Shown: positions 25,101 through 37,227, counted from the stretch's first letter. The stretch is 64,000 nucleotides of DNA from Syngnathus acus (GCF_901709675.1 NC_051103.1:4883501-4947500), one strand, 5' to 3'. Translations and numbers: made by a program. The notes: generated by a model not told the origin, from the sequence alone.

Positions 25101-25534
25101 CCACCAGCCCTGCCCTGAAGGTGATCGTACCTCGATCAGCCACGACTCTCGGAGAACCACTGTGGTGTTCCGACGTCGCCTCCCCGCCACCCCAAATCCC
25201 CTGTCAAACTCAAACGCCTCCCACCACCTACCAATCTCAGTGGTCCCCAGGGCCTCTGTCCCCTCCACCTCCCCCTGCCCCCACAGCTCCCCTCCCTCAG
25301 CTCCCCACCTTTGCATCACCTCCAAATGCAGTCCAGTCCCCCATGTTCTCCTATCCCCAGCAAGCTGACAGGCAGTTTAAAAGCGCCCCAGATCTGAGCC
25401 CTCTTGGACCCCCTGGCACGACCCGGCAGACATCTACTGGCAGCCAGTACACCAGGGTTCCCAGACCCAGATTCAGCACTTCCAACCTGGGCCTACAGCC
25501 TTGCGTGTGGCGCCCCGGCTCCACCGCGCACTGA
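19116..25534 (+). CDS. synpo2l: Synaptopodin 2-like protein (CHAP-type Z-disc PDZ protein)
   Basis: Actin-associated striated-muscle Z-disc protein. Exons: 19116-19217, 20410-20795, 20978-21345, 23208-25534; phases 0, 2, 1 close and give 1060 residues (human about 977). An N-terminal PDZ domain spans about residues 5-86, with the carboxylate loop PWGF at 15-18 and GLKEHDELVAIG. Exon 2 keeps PPDSEAYYGETDSDAD. The exon 3/4 join restores KLQRGES...KCRSIASLL and MFKKRRQRAKKYTL. Later blocks shared with human as remembered include EQRISVPAARTGIL, SGPEEDWMRLGAEACNFMQ, DRYVVE, NIRAPPPISYNPLLSP, HQPYQL and C-terminal VWRPGS. The start ATG lies in caggATGg context and opens directly into the PDZ domain. 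Between domains the protein is Pro/Ser-rich and probably disordered. The nearest alternative, synpo2, is less likely given the flanking sec24c and myoz1. Confidence 0.95.
19218..20409 (+). other. synpo2l intron 1
   Basis: Splits the PDZ domain after VAK (donor GTATGG at 19218, acceptor TTGCAG ending at 20409). Contains a short GT run and G-run near 20000-20020 and (CA)n patches near 20120-20170. No other exon is recognised. Confidence 0.75.
21346..23207 (+). other. synpo2l intron 3
   Basis: Donor GTGAGT at 21346, acceptor TACACAG ending at 23207. Largely A/T-rich (22300-22800) with a repeat fragment near 23005-23130. The open frame that runs from 22901 into exon 4 is a read-through of intronic sequence, because the human-like KLQR...ESL junction only forms at 23208. 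Confidence 0.75.
23005..23130. mobile_element. Fragment of an interspersed fish repeat (GATTAGGGATGGGCG... type)
   Basis: The segment has repeated inverted TATCGG/CCGATA words (GGTATCGGTATCAGGCCGATA and TTCCGATACCAGCC) following GGGATGGGCGTGTACTAATA. Such phrases are familiar from non-autonomous DNA-transposon fragments in teleost genomes. It sits 80-200 bases before the synpo2l exon 4 acceptor. The class assignment is from memory and uncertain. Confidence 0.45.
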
Positions 25535-26270
25535 GCTCACACATTCTAGTCTGGATTGAATATAAACCATTTTATTTTAAAATGGAGTCCACATGTTTTG
25601 AGTTTGGTAACAGTTGTTCTGTGGAGACGTGTTTGATCTAAGAAGCAATTTTGACTGGCAACAAGGTAGAAAATATGATCCACTTTCTTTCTGGCACACT
25701 TTGGCATCTTGATGCCGTTTGTTGAAATTTAAAGACAACATGGTGGTTTTGCAAATGTACCAGAGATGAGATTAAAAGATGAGCAGATTTGAAAGTCAAT
25801 GTAAAGATGTTGAATAAAGTGTGGAGGATGTGGGAAGGAGATTTTGAGTTTATTTCAGGAGAATTTTAGTTGAGGATCAGAAGGTGGATGAAATACGATA
25901 AGATCCAATGAAGTCTAATGAACTTCATGTTGTAGCAACATTCAAAGTAGAAGCACCAAGTAGTCATACCTTTTGCACATTGCTTGTAATTATCCAAACA
26001 CATGCTATGTTATTTTCTTTCTAATGTTATGAAGTATTGATATGATAGCTTTGGTTTCTGTTAAAGGTGAGTCACCAAGTTTTGAAACTGGGACTATCCT
26101 GGCTAAAATGTATGAAAACGACTGAACGTGACTTACTCCCACCTCTGTCTTCTGTAGTGTTTTCCATAAATGTCACACAAAAAGCGCTAATTGCACCTAT
26201 GTGGAACAAGAGGCGGACAATGTGTCTTTTTTGTTTCTTGTCCACCGAGACAAGGCGGCTAAATAAAAAT
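25535..26270 (+). terminator. synpo2l 3' UTR with candidate poly(A) signals
   Basis: After the TGA at 25532-25534 the sequence becomes A/T-rich. Canonical AATAAA hexamers occur at 25813-25818 and 26262-26267; either could end the transcript. No downstream coding frame is recognised before myoz1. Confidence 0.5.
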
Positions 26271-28831
26271 AGACATGACTCACCTCAGCTGTCACTCTTT
26301 TTTTTTTCCTGTTACCTACGTCATCGGCCCCTTTTACACCGGATCTGTCATCAATCCTCTTCATCTCTTTATTTATTTCTCACGTAATAGGCGCAAACTT
26401 AATTTGACAGCACAGTTTTAATTGTACTGTACTTTAATGCCTATTAATTTGGGGGCCTTGAGGGTTTTTTCCGATCACCACCACACGGGGGCAGTGTAAG
26501 ATTGTTCAAGCTCACTGCTATATGTTTAGACACAACAAACTGATTGCCGCCTTTGGCACAGAAGCTTGGACTCACTGTTTATTGGGGCCAATCACAGAAG
26601 AGAGAAAATATTTTTATCATACACAAGGGTGTCCAATTCACACCAAAACATGAGTCGCAAAAATCAATAGAAAACCTATGCTGTGAATGGAGAACCTGGA
26701 TTTGCTAGACGAATGGATGGCAGTTATGAAAGCTGTGAGTTTTCATCATCGGGTGAGAGCACGTTTGATGATTCCCCCACTAAAAGATGAAATTCGCCTT
26801 GGAGTGTTATAAAAGAAGTTAAAACGTAGCTGGCCTACATTTTACTGGATGGTCTCAAAGTTGTGAAAGCCAAGCAGACCAGTGAAAAAAAAAAGGGGAT
26901 GCAACCTTTGACCCTTGACTGGGATCAGGTGACTTTGGGGCTAAGTTTGGCTCCTAGTTTTTGCCACCGCATGGTTGGCACCAAAATGGGCTGAAATTAA
27001 ACATGTCAAGGGACCGGCTGGCTTCTTGAACCACTTTTTTTTTTTTTTTTAAGCGCTACGCTCTTCCCTATTAAATCACGGCTCACTGCCTTGCGCACAA
27101 TCGGCCATTTCACCTATTTTTGGAGCCGTTAATCTGCGGCTATTTGGCACGGTGTTAAACTCTTAATTCTGATGGCTTTTTCGCGCCGTGGTTGAGAACA
27201 AAGGGGTGAGGGGGCTCATCTTGTCCAGACGCTTGCCTCTGTCCTCACGCAACTGTTTTCATGTCATTGATTTGTTTAAATAAATATTAAAGGGATATCG
27301 TACGTGCAATTTGTCATTTGCGTCTTGAGCAGTAGAACTTTTGGAACTTTCTAGAAGTGCCAGTAGATTTTTTTTTAATATATAGCACACGTGATCATTT
27401 TGATCAAGTCAAATCTGACGACAGGCTTCCATTGGCGTTTCCTTGAGTGAGACCATTGGTCATCAGTAACCTGCTTCTGAACTTGAAACAACACACCCAC
27501 CACCCTGGGTGACCCCACCCCTCTTTCACACCATCCACAGGACACATGTCCACAGCTAAAGAGCGACCCTTCCGATAAGGTTTCACTCTGTCCAGTGGCA
27601 GCGCAAGACTCGAACAATCCAGTCAACCTGGAAGTGGGGAAAACCTCACGGGACTTGAGACTTCCCGTGTTTTACATCAAAGTTCTTAGGTAAGACGTAC
27701 GTGTTTGTATGTGTGGGCGACAGAGGCCTTGAGCGCTGATCTGGCACTGATGCAATTGGAGCTGTTGAATAATTCAAGAGCCAGTTTAAGTTCAAGGACT
27801 TGTTTACAGTCAGATGCATTTGATTTGTGTGGTCAGCAAATTTTGGCAAGGCCTTGAAAGAGACAACCCCACCGCGACCAATTTCGTCTCATATGCGGTT
27901 TATGTATTCGGGAATAAGGAAATGACCGATGCTCAGGTATGTTTCAAAAGACACCAAACGTAGGCCAATAGTAGAACTTTTAGAGATTGGAGTGTACTCA
28001 TACCAGTGAAAATATACGTTTCCATGGCTGACTTTATGCCACCCCAGCTGTCCCCTTCCAAGAATTATCTCAGAGCTAAAACAGGTATCTGGGTGGGCGG
28101 GTGTTAAGTGCGGTGGAAGGGTTATGTGGTAACAAGACCTCTCCTCACTCCTCGCACCTCGCTCAAAGCAGAATATTACTGAAAAGCAAAAAAAAGCGGT
28201 CATTATGGTGTGTTCGTCTTAACGCACACGAACAAGTAGCTGAATCGCAGGCTTGGGAAATGGCTTCAATTACAGAGGATGAAACGCAATTACATTAAGC
28301 GGTCTCCCTGTGGACGAGACCCCTTCTACCGCTAACAGGGACTCACCTCCAGTCGTACGTACGTAATTGCTTTCGACCGACAACCCTACCCGCGACATAA
28401 TCATGGCGGAGTTGGCAACAAGTTGTGTAACATTATCATCAACAATCTGCTGTTATATTTATTAACGCTGTAGCCACATTCCAGTCTTAATTGGATCACA
28501 TTTCACTAGCACCACGTTGCTAATTCTGTCATGACACCCCCTCTCCCTTGATTTACCTCCAGCCCCAATCGCAAAAACGCAAGTCAACATTTAACCAATA
28601 ATAATTGCTGATATTCTTAGTGTTGTTTTACGTCTCCTTGTTGCTGGTGACAAATGGCCTTCCAAAAGAGTCAAGCCCACTATTTACTTCCCTGTGTCTC
28701 TCTAATTGCTTTAAATGCTTGTCTCCAAATGAGTCTAGCTTTAAGAAGAGGATGAATGAGTGCACGCAGGCAAAACAACACGCTTAAAGACTTTCAAGTC
28801 AACTCTTGTCTTTTTTTGTGTGCTTCCTCAG
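26271..28831. other. Intergenic / upstream region of myoz1
   Basis: About 2.5 kb with no recognised protein. Presumably includes the myoz1 promoter and a non-coding first exon, since the first coding exon begins with a splice acceptor two bases before its ATG. I could not place that exon. Homopolymer T and A runs near 27037 and 26884 and several low-value chance ORFs are present. Confidence 0.6.
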
Positions 28832-28833
28832 CC

Positions 28834-31111
28834 ATGTCGCTGACAATTGCAGCCTCCTCCAACAAGAGGAAGAAGGCCAATAAGATTATCACGGACTTGA
28901 CCAACATCAGCCAGAATGGTAAATATCTTTCTGTAATATATTTTTTGTGTCATTTTGTTTTGTTTTGGTGGCATGTAATGTATCTAACATCAAATACGTA
29001 CTTTGGTTGTGATCTGCTGTTTCTTTACGTCTTCTCATTGTCATCACATCTGCGCCAACACGACACTTGTGTGTTTTCGCTCATGCGGCGGCTTATCCCG
29101 CTTTATCCTCGTATTTTGCTCCAGCTAATGCCCACTCATCCATCCATCATCTCTTGTCACTGCAAGGCCTTTCACCCCCCCCCCCACCGCCTCCATCCTG
29201 TCCGTCTCTCTGAAACCCCCTAAACAAAACCCCCTACCTCCACCCGTCTGTCCATTTTCCTCACAGTCAGCAGTCAAGCTCCGCTTTCACATTCTTCTGA
29301 ATTAACGCTCAAATCAATATCCCCATGGGAGAGTTCACTTTGCTCAGCAGCCTCAATTATTCTCTCTCTCACCTCACACACACACAGACACACACACACA
29401 CTCAATAGACACCCACTTGCACAGGTCTGATTTACGAGCCCCCCGGCGAACGGCTCTCCGCAGCATTGCAATGCCAACTCCCCGTTTTGTAGGAAGCGGA
29501 AAAATCCATCATATCCCTTGGAGAGAGAGAGAGTGGCGGCGTGGTTCAGGATTTCCCACTGTCCAAGCATGAAAACCAAACCATGACATCCCCTCCCCAA
29601 CCTTCTGATTACTTTGACCTACTGATTCTTAGTGTTCCCCCCGGTATCACAACTCCACATCCCCTAACGTCATTCGACAGGTTTTTGTCATAATTCAGTC
29701 AGAACAAGGCAGATGAATTTACAGCGAAAAATGGCTTCTAAAATTATGTCATCCTAGTTTTGTGCTCAGGCCAAGACAATAAAAGTGTTCCTTTGGCGCC
29801 ATCTTACGTGATGATAAAGAGATTGGTTGTGTTTCTCTGCTGAATGTCAGATGACGAGTCTGACCCCGAGGCTTCCGAGCTGAACCTGGGCACCAAGATC
29901 AAGACTCCGAAAGACGTGATGCTGGAGGAGCTCTCGCTGCTTACTAACAAGGGCTCCAAGATGTTCCGCAAAAGGCAGCAGCGGGTCGACAAGTTCATCA
30001 CGACCAACGAGAACATGGTGGGAGAAAAGCATCCAGTTGTTGGCAGGCTGGGACTAAATGTTCTTTTCTGTATTCCAGCAGAACCTGCAGAACCTTCTGA
30101 TGTCACCTCCCCCTGTCCCGCCAAAGCCTGAGATGCCAAAGCAAGATGGTGAGGCTACATGGACTGCTTTTCATGGACTGACCAATAAATCGTTTTTTTT
30201 CGATAAGCTTTGAGAAAACATATTTTTTTCTCAGTCCATTTGTCTTATCGCTCGTCCTCAGCGGTTCCTGAAGATGAGGCCAAGGAATCCGAGAAGGAGA
30301 GGAGGAGGAGGGAGTATGTTCGCACCTATGTGTCGCCATGGGAACGAGCCATGAAGGGCAATCAGGAACTGATGGAAACCATGAGAGCCAGTATGCCTGG
30401 ACCTGGCAGGCTCCAGTTTCCTCAGTACAAGAGCTTTAACAGGTACATCCCAAAATAACTAGTCATTGTTTACATTGCCGCCAATTTGTACGCGTTGCTA
30501 AGACGACAGAGAGAAAAGCTTTTTTGTCGGTGCAGCGCAAACACACCTGTAATGAGGTTTCCCACCGAGACAACAAGTACGGCCCAGACGTGATTAACTC
30601 AAACCTAATGTGATCCCTTGATCTTCTCCTAAGGCTCTTAATGGTGGATGCGGGTGAGAACCACGCTGTGGCATTAGGAATCGCAGCAGGCGTACAATGA
30701 CATTTAAAGGACAGGAGGTGGACAAAAGTATTGGGACAAAACTGCTCATTGATTAATTAGACTTAGACTTAACTTTTTTGCTCCCTCAAATGGAAATCTG
30801 AACACATCTTTGTCCTTTATGTGAAATAAATACCGTATATAATAGTATCATAATAAAGAAGTTCTTTTCGCGACAGGACTGCGCTGCCCTTTGACGGCGC
30901 GGAAAAGCGCTACAAGTTGATGCCGTTCAAGCTGCCCGACCTCGGCGCCGACCTCGATGAACTTGAGCCGCTGACCTTCCTACAGGCCGACATCCGCTTG
31001 CGACCCTCGTTCAACCGCACGCCCATCGGCTGGGTGTGCAGTGACGACAACACGCACATCCACATGGACCTGGACGCCATCCCCTTTGACGGAGAGAGTG
31101 ACGATCTCTGA
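28834..31111 (+). CDS. myoz1: Myozenin 1 (calsarcin-2-type Z-disc protein)
   Basis: Myozenins tether calcineurin to the Z-disc and bind alpha-actinin, filamin and telethonin. Exons: 28834-28918, 29851-30017, 30079-30148, 30262-30442, 30877-31111; phases 1, 0, 1, 2 close to 245 residues. The conserved N-terminal block reads LNLGTKIKTPKDVMLEELSL then LTNKGSKMFRKRQQRVDKF. The C-terminal block has YVSPWERAM, YKSFNRTALPF and RPSFNRTPIGW. The protein ends GESDDL, the acidic class III PDZ-binding tail of the family (ETEEL in human MYOZ1). At 245 residues it is shorter than human MYOZ1 (about 299) because the Gly-rich middle is nearly absent, replaced by a short SPPPVPPKPEMPK segment. Position next to synpo2l and usp54 supports myoz1 over myoz2/3. 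Confidence 0.93.
28919..29850 (+). other. myoz1 intron 1
   Basis: Donor GTAAAT at 28919, acceptor AATGTCAG ending at 29850. Holds pyrimidine-rich stretches, a C-run near 29168-29178, and CA and GA simple-repeat patches near 29380-29402 and 29522-29531. No exon seen inside. Confidence 0.75.
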
Positions 31112-31345
31112 ACTTACACATTTGTCTATATCAAACAGAATAGCGCCATTTTCTGTTTAATGCATGGGAATGAAACGTGACTACTCAATGCTATTTTTCT
31201 TAAAAAAAAAAAGAAAAAGAATTGTGGAGTGTTTTTGGTGGGGGCAATCTGAGAGGAAAAATAAAACATTATTGGCGGCCCCTGTGGTGAACTCTGCCGA
31301 GCCTACCCCACACTGGTCAACACATTTATTTGAAAATAAAAATAG
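31112..31345 (+). terminator. myoz1 3' UTR with candidate poly(A) signals
   Basis: AATAAA hexamers lie at 31260-31265 and 31335-31340, 150-230 bases after the TGA at 31109-31111. Either is a reasonable cleavage signal. The following sequence turns into the usp54 promoter region. Confidence 0.55.
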
Positions 31346-31699
31346 AAATCCCCTGCCACTGTCTAGAATGTTTATCTGTGTGTGCGCAGTGACATTTTTC
31401 TGCCTTAGTCGAAAAAAGGTTGAGACTGTGCCTAAGATAATCACCCACCGGCATTATTAAATGACAGGCCAGCAAATGGTGATGGAAACAGGATCCAAAT
31501 CGAGGAGCATTATGGTACGCGTGACCTCTCACGCTCGGCGGCTCAGGCTGTGGCCGCAAAGCGAGGCTGGCGGGTGTCAAATTTTGGACAGATGTCCTCT
31601 GCATGTCGCTGTCAGCAGCTCCAATCAGTGTGTGTGAGAGAGAGAGAGAAGTAGTAGCAAGCGCACACACATGTCCCCTTAAACTGCCACTGTGAGTGA

Positions 31700-31996
31700 A
31701 GGCTACGCAGGTAACCCACGGCGATGACGTCACCCCTCGCATATTTGAGCACCCCAGCTTGCCCGGTAGGCGGCGGCATCGCGATGAGCGCACACTGGAG
31801 GATAGCAGGAGCAGGAGGAGGAGGTATCGCGAGAGCAGCGGCGTACCGCGCGACCGCAGCGCTGGATGGATGGCGCCGGTGGGGGCTGCGTGGAGCCGAG
31901 CTGAGCGGATACGCCCACGGCTCAGCCTCCTCTCCGCCGTTAAATCACACGGTGGGACACGCGAGCGGACGGAGACTGTTGTCGACTGCATCCGGG
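31700..31996 (+). promoter_or_regulatory. CpG-rich promoter and non-coding first exon of usp54
   Basis: A local GC/CpG-rich island (GCGATGAGCG, GCGAGAGCAGCGG and similar) ends in a consensus donor GGGG|GTGAGT at 31996/31997. The next plausible acceptor on this strand with usp54 5' UTR is at 36909, immediately upstream of the start-codon exon. The pairing is inferred and the transcription start is not determinable by eye. Confidence 0.5.
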
Positions 31997-32136
31997 GTGA
32001 GTAATATTAACAGATTGTGGATGCGCGCGTGTGTGTGTGCGCACTTGGCTCTATGGCTGATGCTGCAGAGGTGCACGCGTGTAATGGGGATTTAGTCAGT
32101 GTGTTGCCCATCATCATCGTAAGTGCGTGCGTGTGT

Positions 32137-32545
32137 GTTGCAGGGTCACTATTTCGTCTTGGTGCAAGCGCATTTCCCCTTAAACGTGCATGACATCCTT
32201 TTCAAGTTCATCCTGTCACAGGTGTCCAGTCATGTTCTTACGCTTATGGGTCGGTCTTGCTTTCGGTTGGAGGGACGCAAGGGGGGGCTGGACTTGTTGA
32301 TGGATGAGCGACAAATCTTTTACCAGCAATGTGTGTGTGTGTGTCTGTGTGTGTGGTGGGCGGGGAAGGTGCAGGTTGCAGGGTCACTACTTTCTCGTGC
32401 GCATGCTCATTTCTAGACCGGCATCCTTTCAAGTTCACCCTCACGTCCAGTCCGTCTCCTGCATCTCTAGATGTGACTGTGAGGTTGTGAGGAGTTGTGT
32501 TGGACTTGTTGATGGATGGGCAACAAACCGCAGCCTCTTACCGGG
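32137..32545. repeat. Imperfect tandem duplication, about 170-190 base units
   Basis: Copy 1 (32137-32326) and copy 2 (32374-32545) both begin GTTGCAGGGTCACTA, share CATCCTTTTCAAGTTCA versus CATCCTTTCAAGTTCA, and end with GGACTTGTTGATGGATG followed by GCGACAAA or GCAACAAA and CTTTTACC or CTCTTACC. A (GT)n stretch separates them. Both copies carry several indels. Confidence 0.7.
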
Positions 32546-33840
32546 GCCCAATTCACGCTACACTGTCATACGCTGCCGGGTGGCTGCTTCATTGATTTAA
32601 CGTCGCGGTTCTGAGATTGATGACTTTGGACGCCATTGCTGCTGCGATGCTGCTGCGTAATAATAATAATAATAGTGTCATCTTTTTTTTTTTTAATTGG
32701 ACAAATGTTCCAGTGTTTGTTGCTACTGTGGCTCATCCGGTGGAAAATGTCCAGTGGGAGGTGGGGAGGGAGTTTAATCCTAAAAATATTCCAGCTTTAG
32801 GAGCGATTCACTTGATTAGACTAACAGTGACTGCTGACAGTCTGAGTACACGGCAAAACGCCTTTGTAAGGAAAGTTTCAACAGCTTGCGTGAAGCCGAT
32901 GACGGATGACAAGAAAGCATTTTAAAAGGCACCTGAGCTGTTTTATGAGCGTCTTCTTTTAACACCAACATAATGGCTCGGTGAATTTACTGTATGTTTT
33001 TACAGCCTGCCGAGATGTAATCAGCCTATTAAACGACTTCTCCGTGGTCACCGGGAACATTGTTTTGATGTAGTGCGGGCCGGCCGGGCCTACTCAAATA
33101 ACCTTACTGTCAGATGCCCTTTGGGGGGGTGTTGGAAACTATCATTTTAACTGACTTTTACAAGACTTATTATTTTTTGTTTTGTGGTCCCTGTTATCTG
33201 TGGTAAGAAAATATTCCCGCTGTGGCCTTGTGGTTTTATGCCGCTTACTTCATCTAATATTAAACACAACAGACCGTTAGCGAAGGACGGCATGCCCTCG
33301 AACACACGATCGTCGTCTTTTACAAGCTGCCGTTGGAGTTTAAGTCAATACGATATAGCAGGCGTTGTTTTGATGCTTCAAGTTGGGTTGCTGAAAATGT
33401 GTGTTTCAGCTCTTCCACTTTCGAGAAGAAAGTTGTCAGGGAAGTAATGAGTCCACCTTTGCATTTTGAGAGGTGAACTTTCCAACAATGCCAGCCGTGT
33501 CCTTTTAAAACATGAGAAAGAGTCTGAGGCGGGATTTTGGTTGTTTCAGCAGTACGCCGATTCTTACTTAAAACCGAAAGTTGCGCAGGGGTAAAGTCTA
33601 ACACTTCTTCCCACATGTTTAGTCGTGAGCTTGAATGTCCTTCAAAGTCTGAGTCGGGGTTTGGCCGTTTCTATGGTCCATGCATTTTTATGTTTGCAAA
33701 TTGTAATGGATCTATTTGTCAAATCTAGACATTGCTTTCATATTTCAGTGTGTAAAATCAGTCACACGGATACGACTTGTCGTGTGTATCCCCCCCTTCG
33801 TTGACATTTCAAACTGCAGCATTCCTGCCTCAATGGTGGA

Positions 33841-33856
33841 CCCCCCCCCCCCCCCC
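33841..33856 (+). repeat. C16 homopolymer
   Basis: Sixteen consecutive C residues after CAATGGTGGA. This is a likely polymerase-slippage or assembly-sensitive site. Confidence 0.9.
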
Positions 33857-35489
33857 TTCCACACACACCCAGTCTGCATGCACGGGATTACACAGACGTT
33901 TTGGTTTAAGAGGGAGCAGATTAGACAATAGTGAGAGGATGATGTAGGAGTGAGGGATAAGGAAAGCATGCTTCAACGTCTCCTTTGACCTTAACCATCC
34001 CCGGCCAATGCGCCTTCTCTCTCCACCCCACCAATCACGACAGGTTGAATCTAACACCCCGCTCATTCCTATTGTCCGCCTCTTCGATTTGTTTTCTGCG
34101 CGACCCCAACATCTTCACGTGACGTCCCGTTATGTAACGGGCTGCGTATTAAACGCATTCTTTGGCCGTTTTCGATTTGCTGCCCGTGTGATTGGACATG
34201 TGCCTCGATTTGCTGCGTCTCGCTTGTGTCGTGCGGTCACGCCGTCTATGCGGGAAAATGACCTTGAAGAAAATCCCAGACTCTGGCTGCACGTTCGTTC
34301 ACACGCCTACACGCTGCACGAGGATGTATAAGTTGATATAAAAGTGGGAGGGGAGGATGAATTTGAGGCTCTCTCGCTATTGTCAAAAGGGGCTATTTGA
34401 AGTTACACATAACCCACTTACAAGGAAACCCACTGTGCACGTGAGGTCACACGTGAAGTTTTCTTTTCGGAAAAGAAAGATGAATGCGGGGAGTAGAGGT
34501 CACTGGAGAGAAAAGTGAACAAAGCAACAAGGAGAGCTTCAATTCAGGTTGATTGTTTTTTTTTTTTTTTTCCGTGCACGTGTCAAAGAGCTTTTGTTCC
34601 CGGCGACACTGGTACACTGACACGCTGACCCAAACATTGAAAACAATGGCCGAAGTCAGATGTTACTGACAACGATCATGTCCGTCCTTAGTGTTGTGTG
34701 CTTTTTATGTAATGTGATTAAATAGCACAGGTTTAGCTTGTCACATCTGCAGCACACGTACGTTTGCGACGCGATGTTCGTGCTAGCGGCACTTGTGACG
34801 GTTTAGCAGAAACAGATGTCTTTCCTCAACGCTTCCGGCCGTGCCCTCGCCGGCTCCTATCGATCGGCGAGTAATCATCGGTTGTCCCGACAAAGCGCCC
34901 GGGATTATTCTGACATCCCAAGGCGACGTCACGACTCTGCGGTGTGACTCACGCTGGCCGTGCAGATTGCTCTTCACGGGTGTGAACGTCATCATGAGGC
35001 CACCTGGCGTTTAATCACAAACAGTTAAGAATATCACACGTCAGAAGCAAATAACTTTGTGTTCAGTTTGAACTTGACAGCTTTTATCAATCAAAGTTCT
35101 GGATAATTCTGAAAAAGCGCAAGCTTCGCAAAAAAGCCACGGACGTGGACTCTGCGGATCCCGTCTGGCTTAATAGCAACAAAGGCGATCCCGAATGCCT
35201 CATTGGGTAAATTTGCCGCCGCTCCTCTGCTTTCCTAATGGCCGCCAGTGCAGGGTCAGGGAATTTGATTGACTAGTGCCTTGACTCGCTGTGGCTTCCA
35301 GGAACTCTCCACCATCAATACACATCATCATCATTCGCCGGCCCCATGTGTCTGTGTGTGTGCCCGTGTGTATCCGAGTGTGTTTGTGTTAATATCACAT
35401 GGTTCGGCTTTTCTTCCCGCGTGCCTGCCGCTTGGCCTATTTCCATGGTAACGAGCCAAATACTGGAATACATACACGCGCACGCACAC

Positions 35490-35740
35490 AGGCCATCGTT
35501 TATAACAGCACTTGTGCGAGGCTGTAGGGTAGCGTCAGAAAGAGGATGTGTGATCGCAGTTTCCACACCCACTCAGCGGGGACCTGCATGCTCACGCGCA
35601 CACATGCACGCTTGCTAGCACACACACACACACACACATAAGGGCCATAAATAACAGCACTTGAGTGATCTTGGTTGTGTGAGATTGTAGGGTGCAGTCA
35701 AAAAGATGTGTGATTGCACTCTCTACACCTACTTGGCGAC
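35490..35740. repeat. Imperfect tandem duplication, about 100 base units
   Basis: Copy 1 (35490-35580) and copy 2 (35641-35740) share the order GGCCAT..., ATAACAGCACTTG, TGTAGGGT, (A)AAGATGTGTGAT, then a CACACC/TACACC...ACT end. A (CA)n-rich spacer separates them. Confidence 0.65.
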
Positions 35741-36158
35741 ACACACACACACACGCACGCACAAACAGTCACTGTATGCTAAAACAGAAGTTAGTGATTC
35801 TGTTTGGGAGAGGGAAAATGGAAAAACAGAGCACTGGCTGCCAAATCCCTCCATAAATCCGTTTGGCAAGTTGGATTTTGAGTGTTTATGCACAGCTGCA
35901 CTGAATGTGATTTTTTTTTTTTAGATAGATAGATATATCTCGCAAACTAATTAGTTATAGCTAGCTAGCGGGCTAACTATTTATCTAGCTAAATAGCCCT
36001 CTGGCCTTTTTCAAAGAAAAGTAGGGTGTTGTGGCCGCACTGCAAGCTGGCAAAAAGACGGAAGGGAACTTTGCCAAAAGTGGCGAAAGGCACTGCGGCT
36101 CTGCTAGCTTGCTGTCCCGTGGTGTTATGCAATTGTGTGCACTTGTGTGCTTACTGTG

Positions 36159-36183
36159 CACACACACACACACACACACACAC
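36159..36183. repeat. (CA)n microsatellite
   Basis: About 12 uninterrupted CA dinucleotides in presumed usp54 intron 1. Confidence 0.9.
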
Positions 36184-36909
36184 TCGCTGGCAGAAGCTCC
36201 AGGTTTGTCATTAAATCGTGATTATGAATAGATTTTGATTTCCGTGTCCCATTACTGATGCAATTTTAGACCTCATAAGATTCCAAATCCGACCAAGAAA
36301 GCTGTTCTCTGTTTGTACTGTCAAATATGCATAGCGGAATGACGAATGAAAACTCCACTGGCTGCCAACAGTGTCCATTAAACAGATCAGTCCACTTCAG
36401 ACCTCACCAACGGTGGAGCAACACAGCTATGGCAAGAATCATGATGTTATTGTTTTAATAAACAAAGGTTCCATCAGTGCAGTATAACGGACACAATGTT
36501 TTAGTTGCTATTTTGAGTTGATAATGAGCAATAAGGTGGTAATTATTCAGAGCAGAGTCTGCTTGCTGGATGCAGGTGATTGGATGGCCCGATGAGCTAT
36601 TAAAGTTAACTAACCATCCGTCAAGGTTACCTGCTTCCATTTGGGGCTCATTTGACCAAATTCCTGCGTAGGACTTAATCAAAGCACACGCTCTGGAATT
36701 GGTCAAAAATGGACAACTTCCTGTTTAAAGACTTTCACAATAGGGGTCTGTATTAGTCATGGTGGCGAGTGCCAGTTGATTCCTCCATTCACCTTTCAAA
36801 TCACCGACCTGCCTGTGGGAATTCCGCTGTCTGTTGTTGTTTACCTGCCCAAAGTAGACAGCGTTTGACCCATGCGGCCTGACAGCTGGGTCTTTTTTCT
36901 GTCTCGCAG

Positions 36910-37227
36910 GGCAGGAAAGGACATGGGAGCGTCTGGCCGGCGCAAACAACATTCGTTTGACAGGAGCCGCCAGAGGACGACTTGCCAAAGGACAAGTGAC
37001 AAACAGATGCCAACAGCGGCTCTGGCAGGGAGCAGGCGGATTCTGAAGAAGTGAAGCACGGCTGGAGAGGGGCCGGCTTGCATGGGGGCCAAATCCCCGT
37101 CCAAGACACACTGCTGCGCCTCCGTCCACCGCCTCCGTCCTCTCTCCTCTTTTCTCCCATTCGCCTTCTGTCACTCTCATGGGAGTGACATAGAAGCCTC
37201 CGAAGGAACGGGGGCGTCCACGTAGGG
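36910..37227 (+). other. usp54 5' UTR part of the start-codon exon
   Basis: A strong acceptor TTTTTTCTGTCTCGCAG ends at 36909 and about 318 bases of GC-rich sequence lead to the ATG at 37228. That ATG opens MSWKRNYF, the N-terminus I remember for USP54. The UTR holds upstream ATGs (for example at 36931) with short frames, which could lower translation efficiency. Confidence 0.6.

Larger units (their letters stand above)
31997..36909 (+). other. Presumed usp54 intron 1
   Basis: Nearly 5 kb of non-coding sequence between the CpG island exon and the start-codon exon. It contains two imperfect tandem duplications (32137-32545 and 35490-35740), a C16 homopolymer (33841-33856), and (CA)n tracts near 35619-35638, 35743-35756 and 36159-36183. 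No protein-like frame is seen. Confidence 0.6.
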
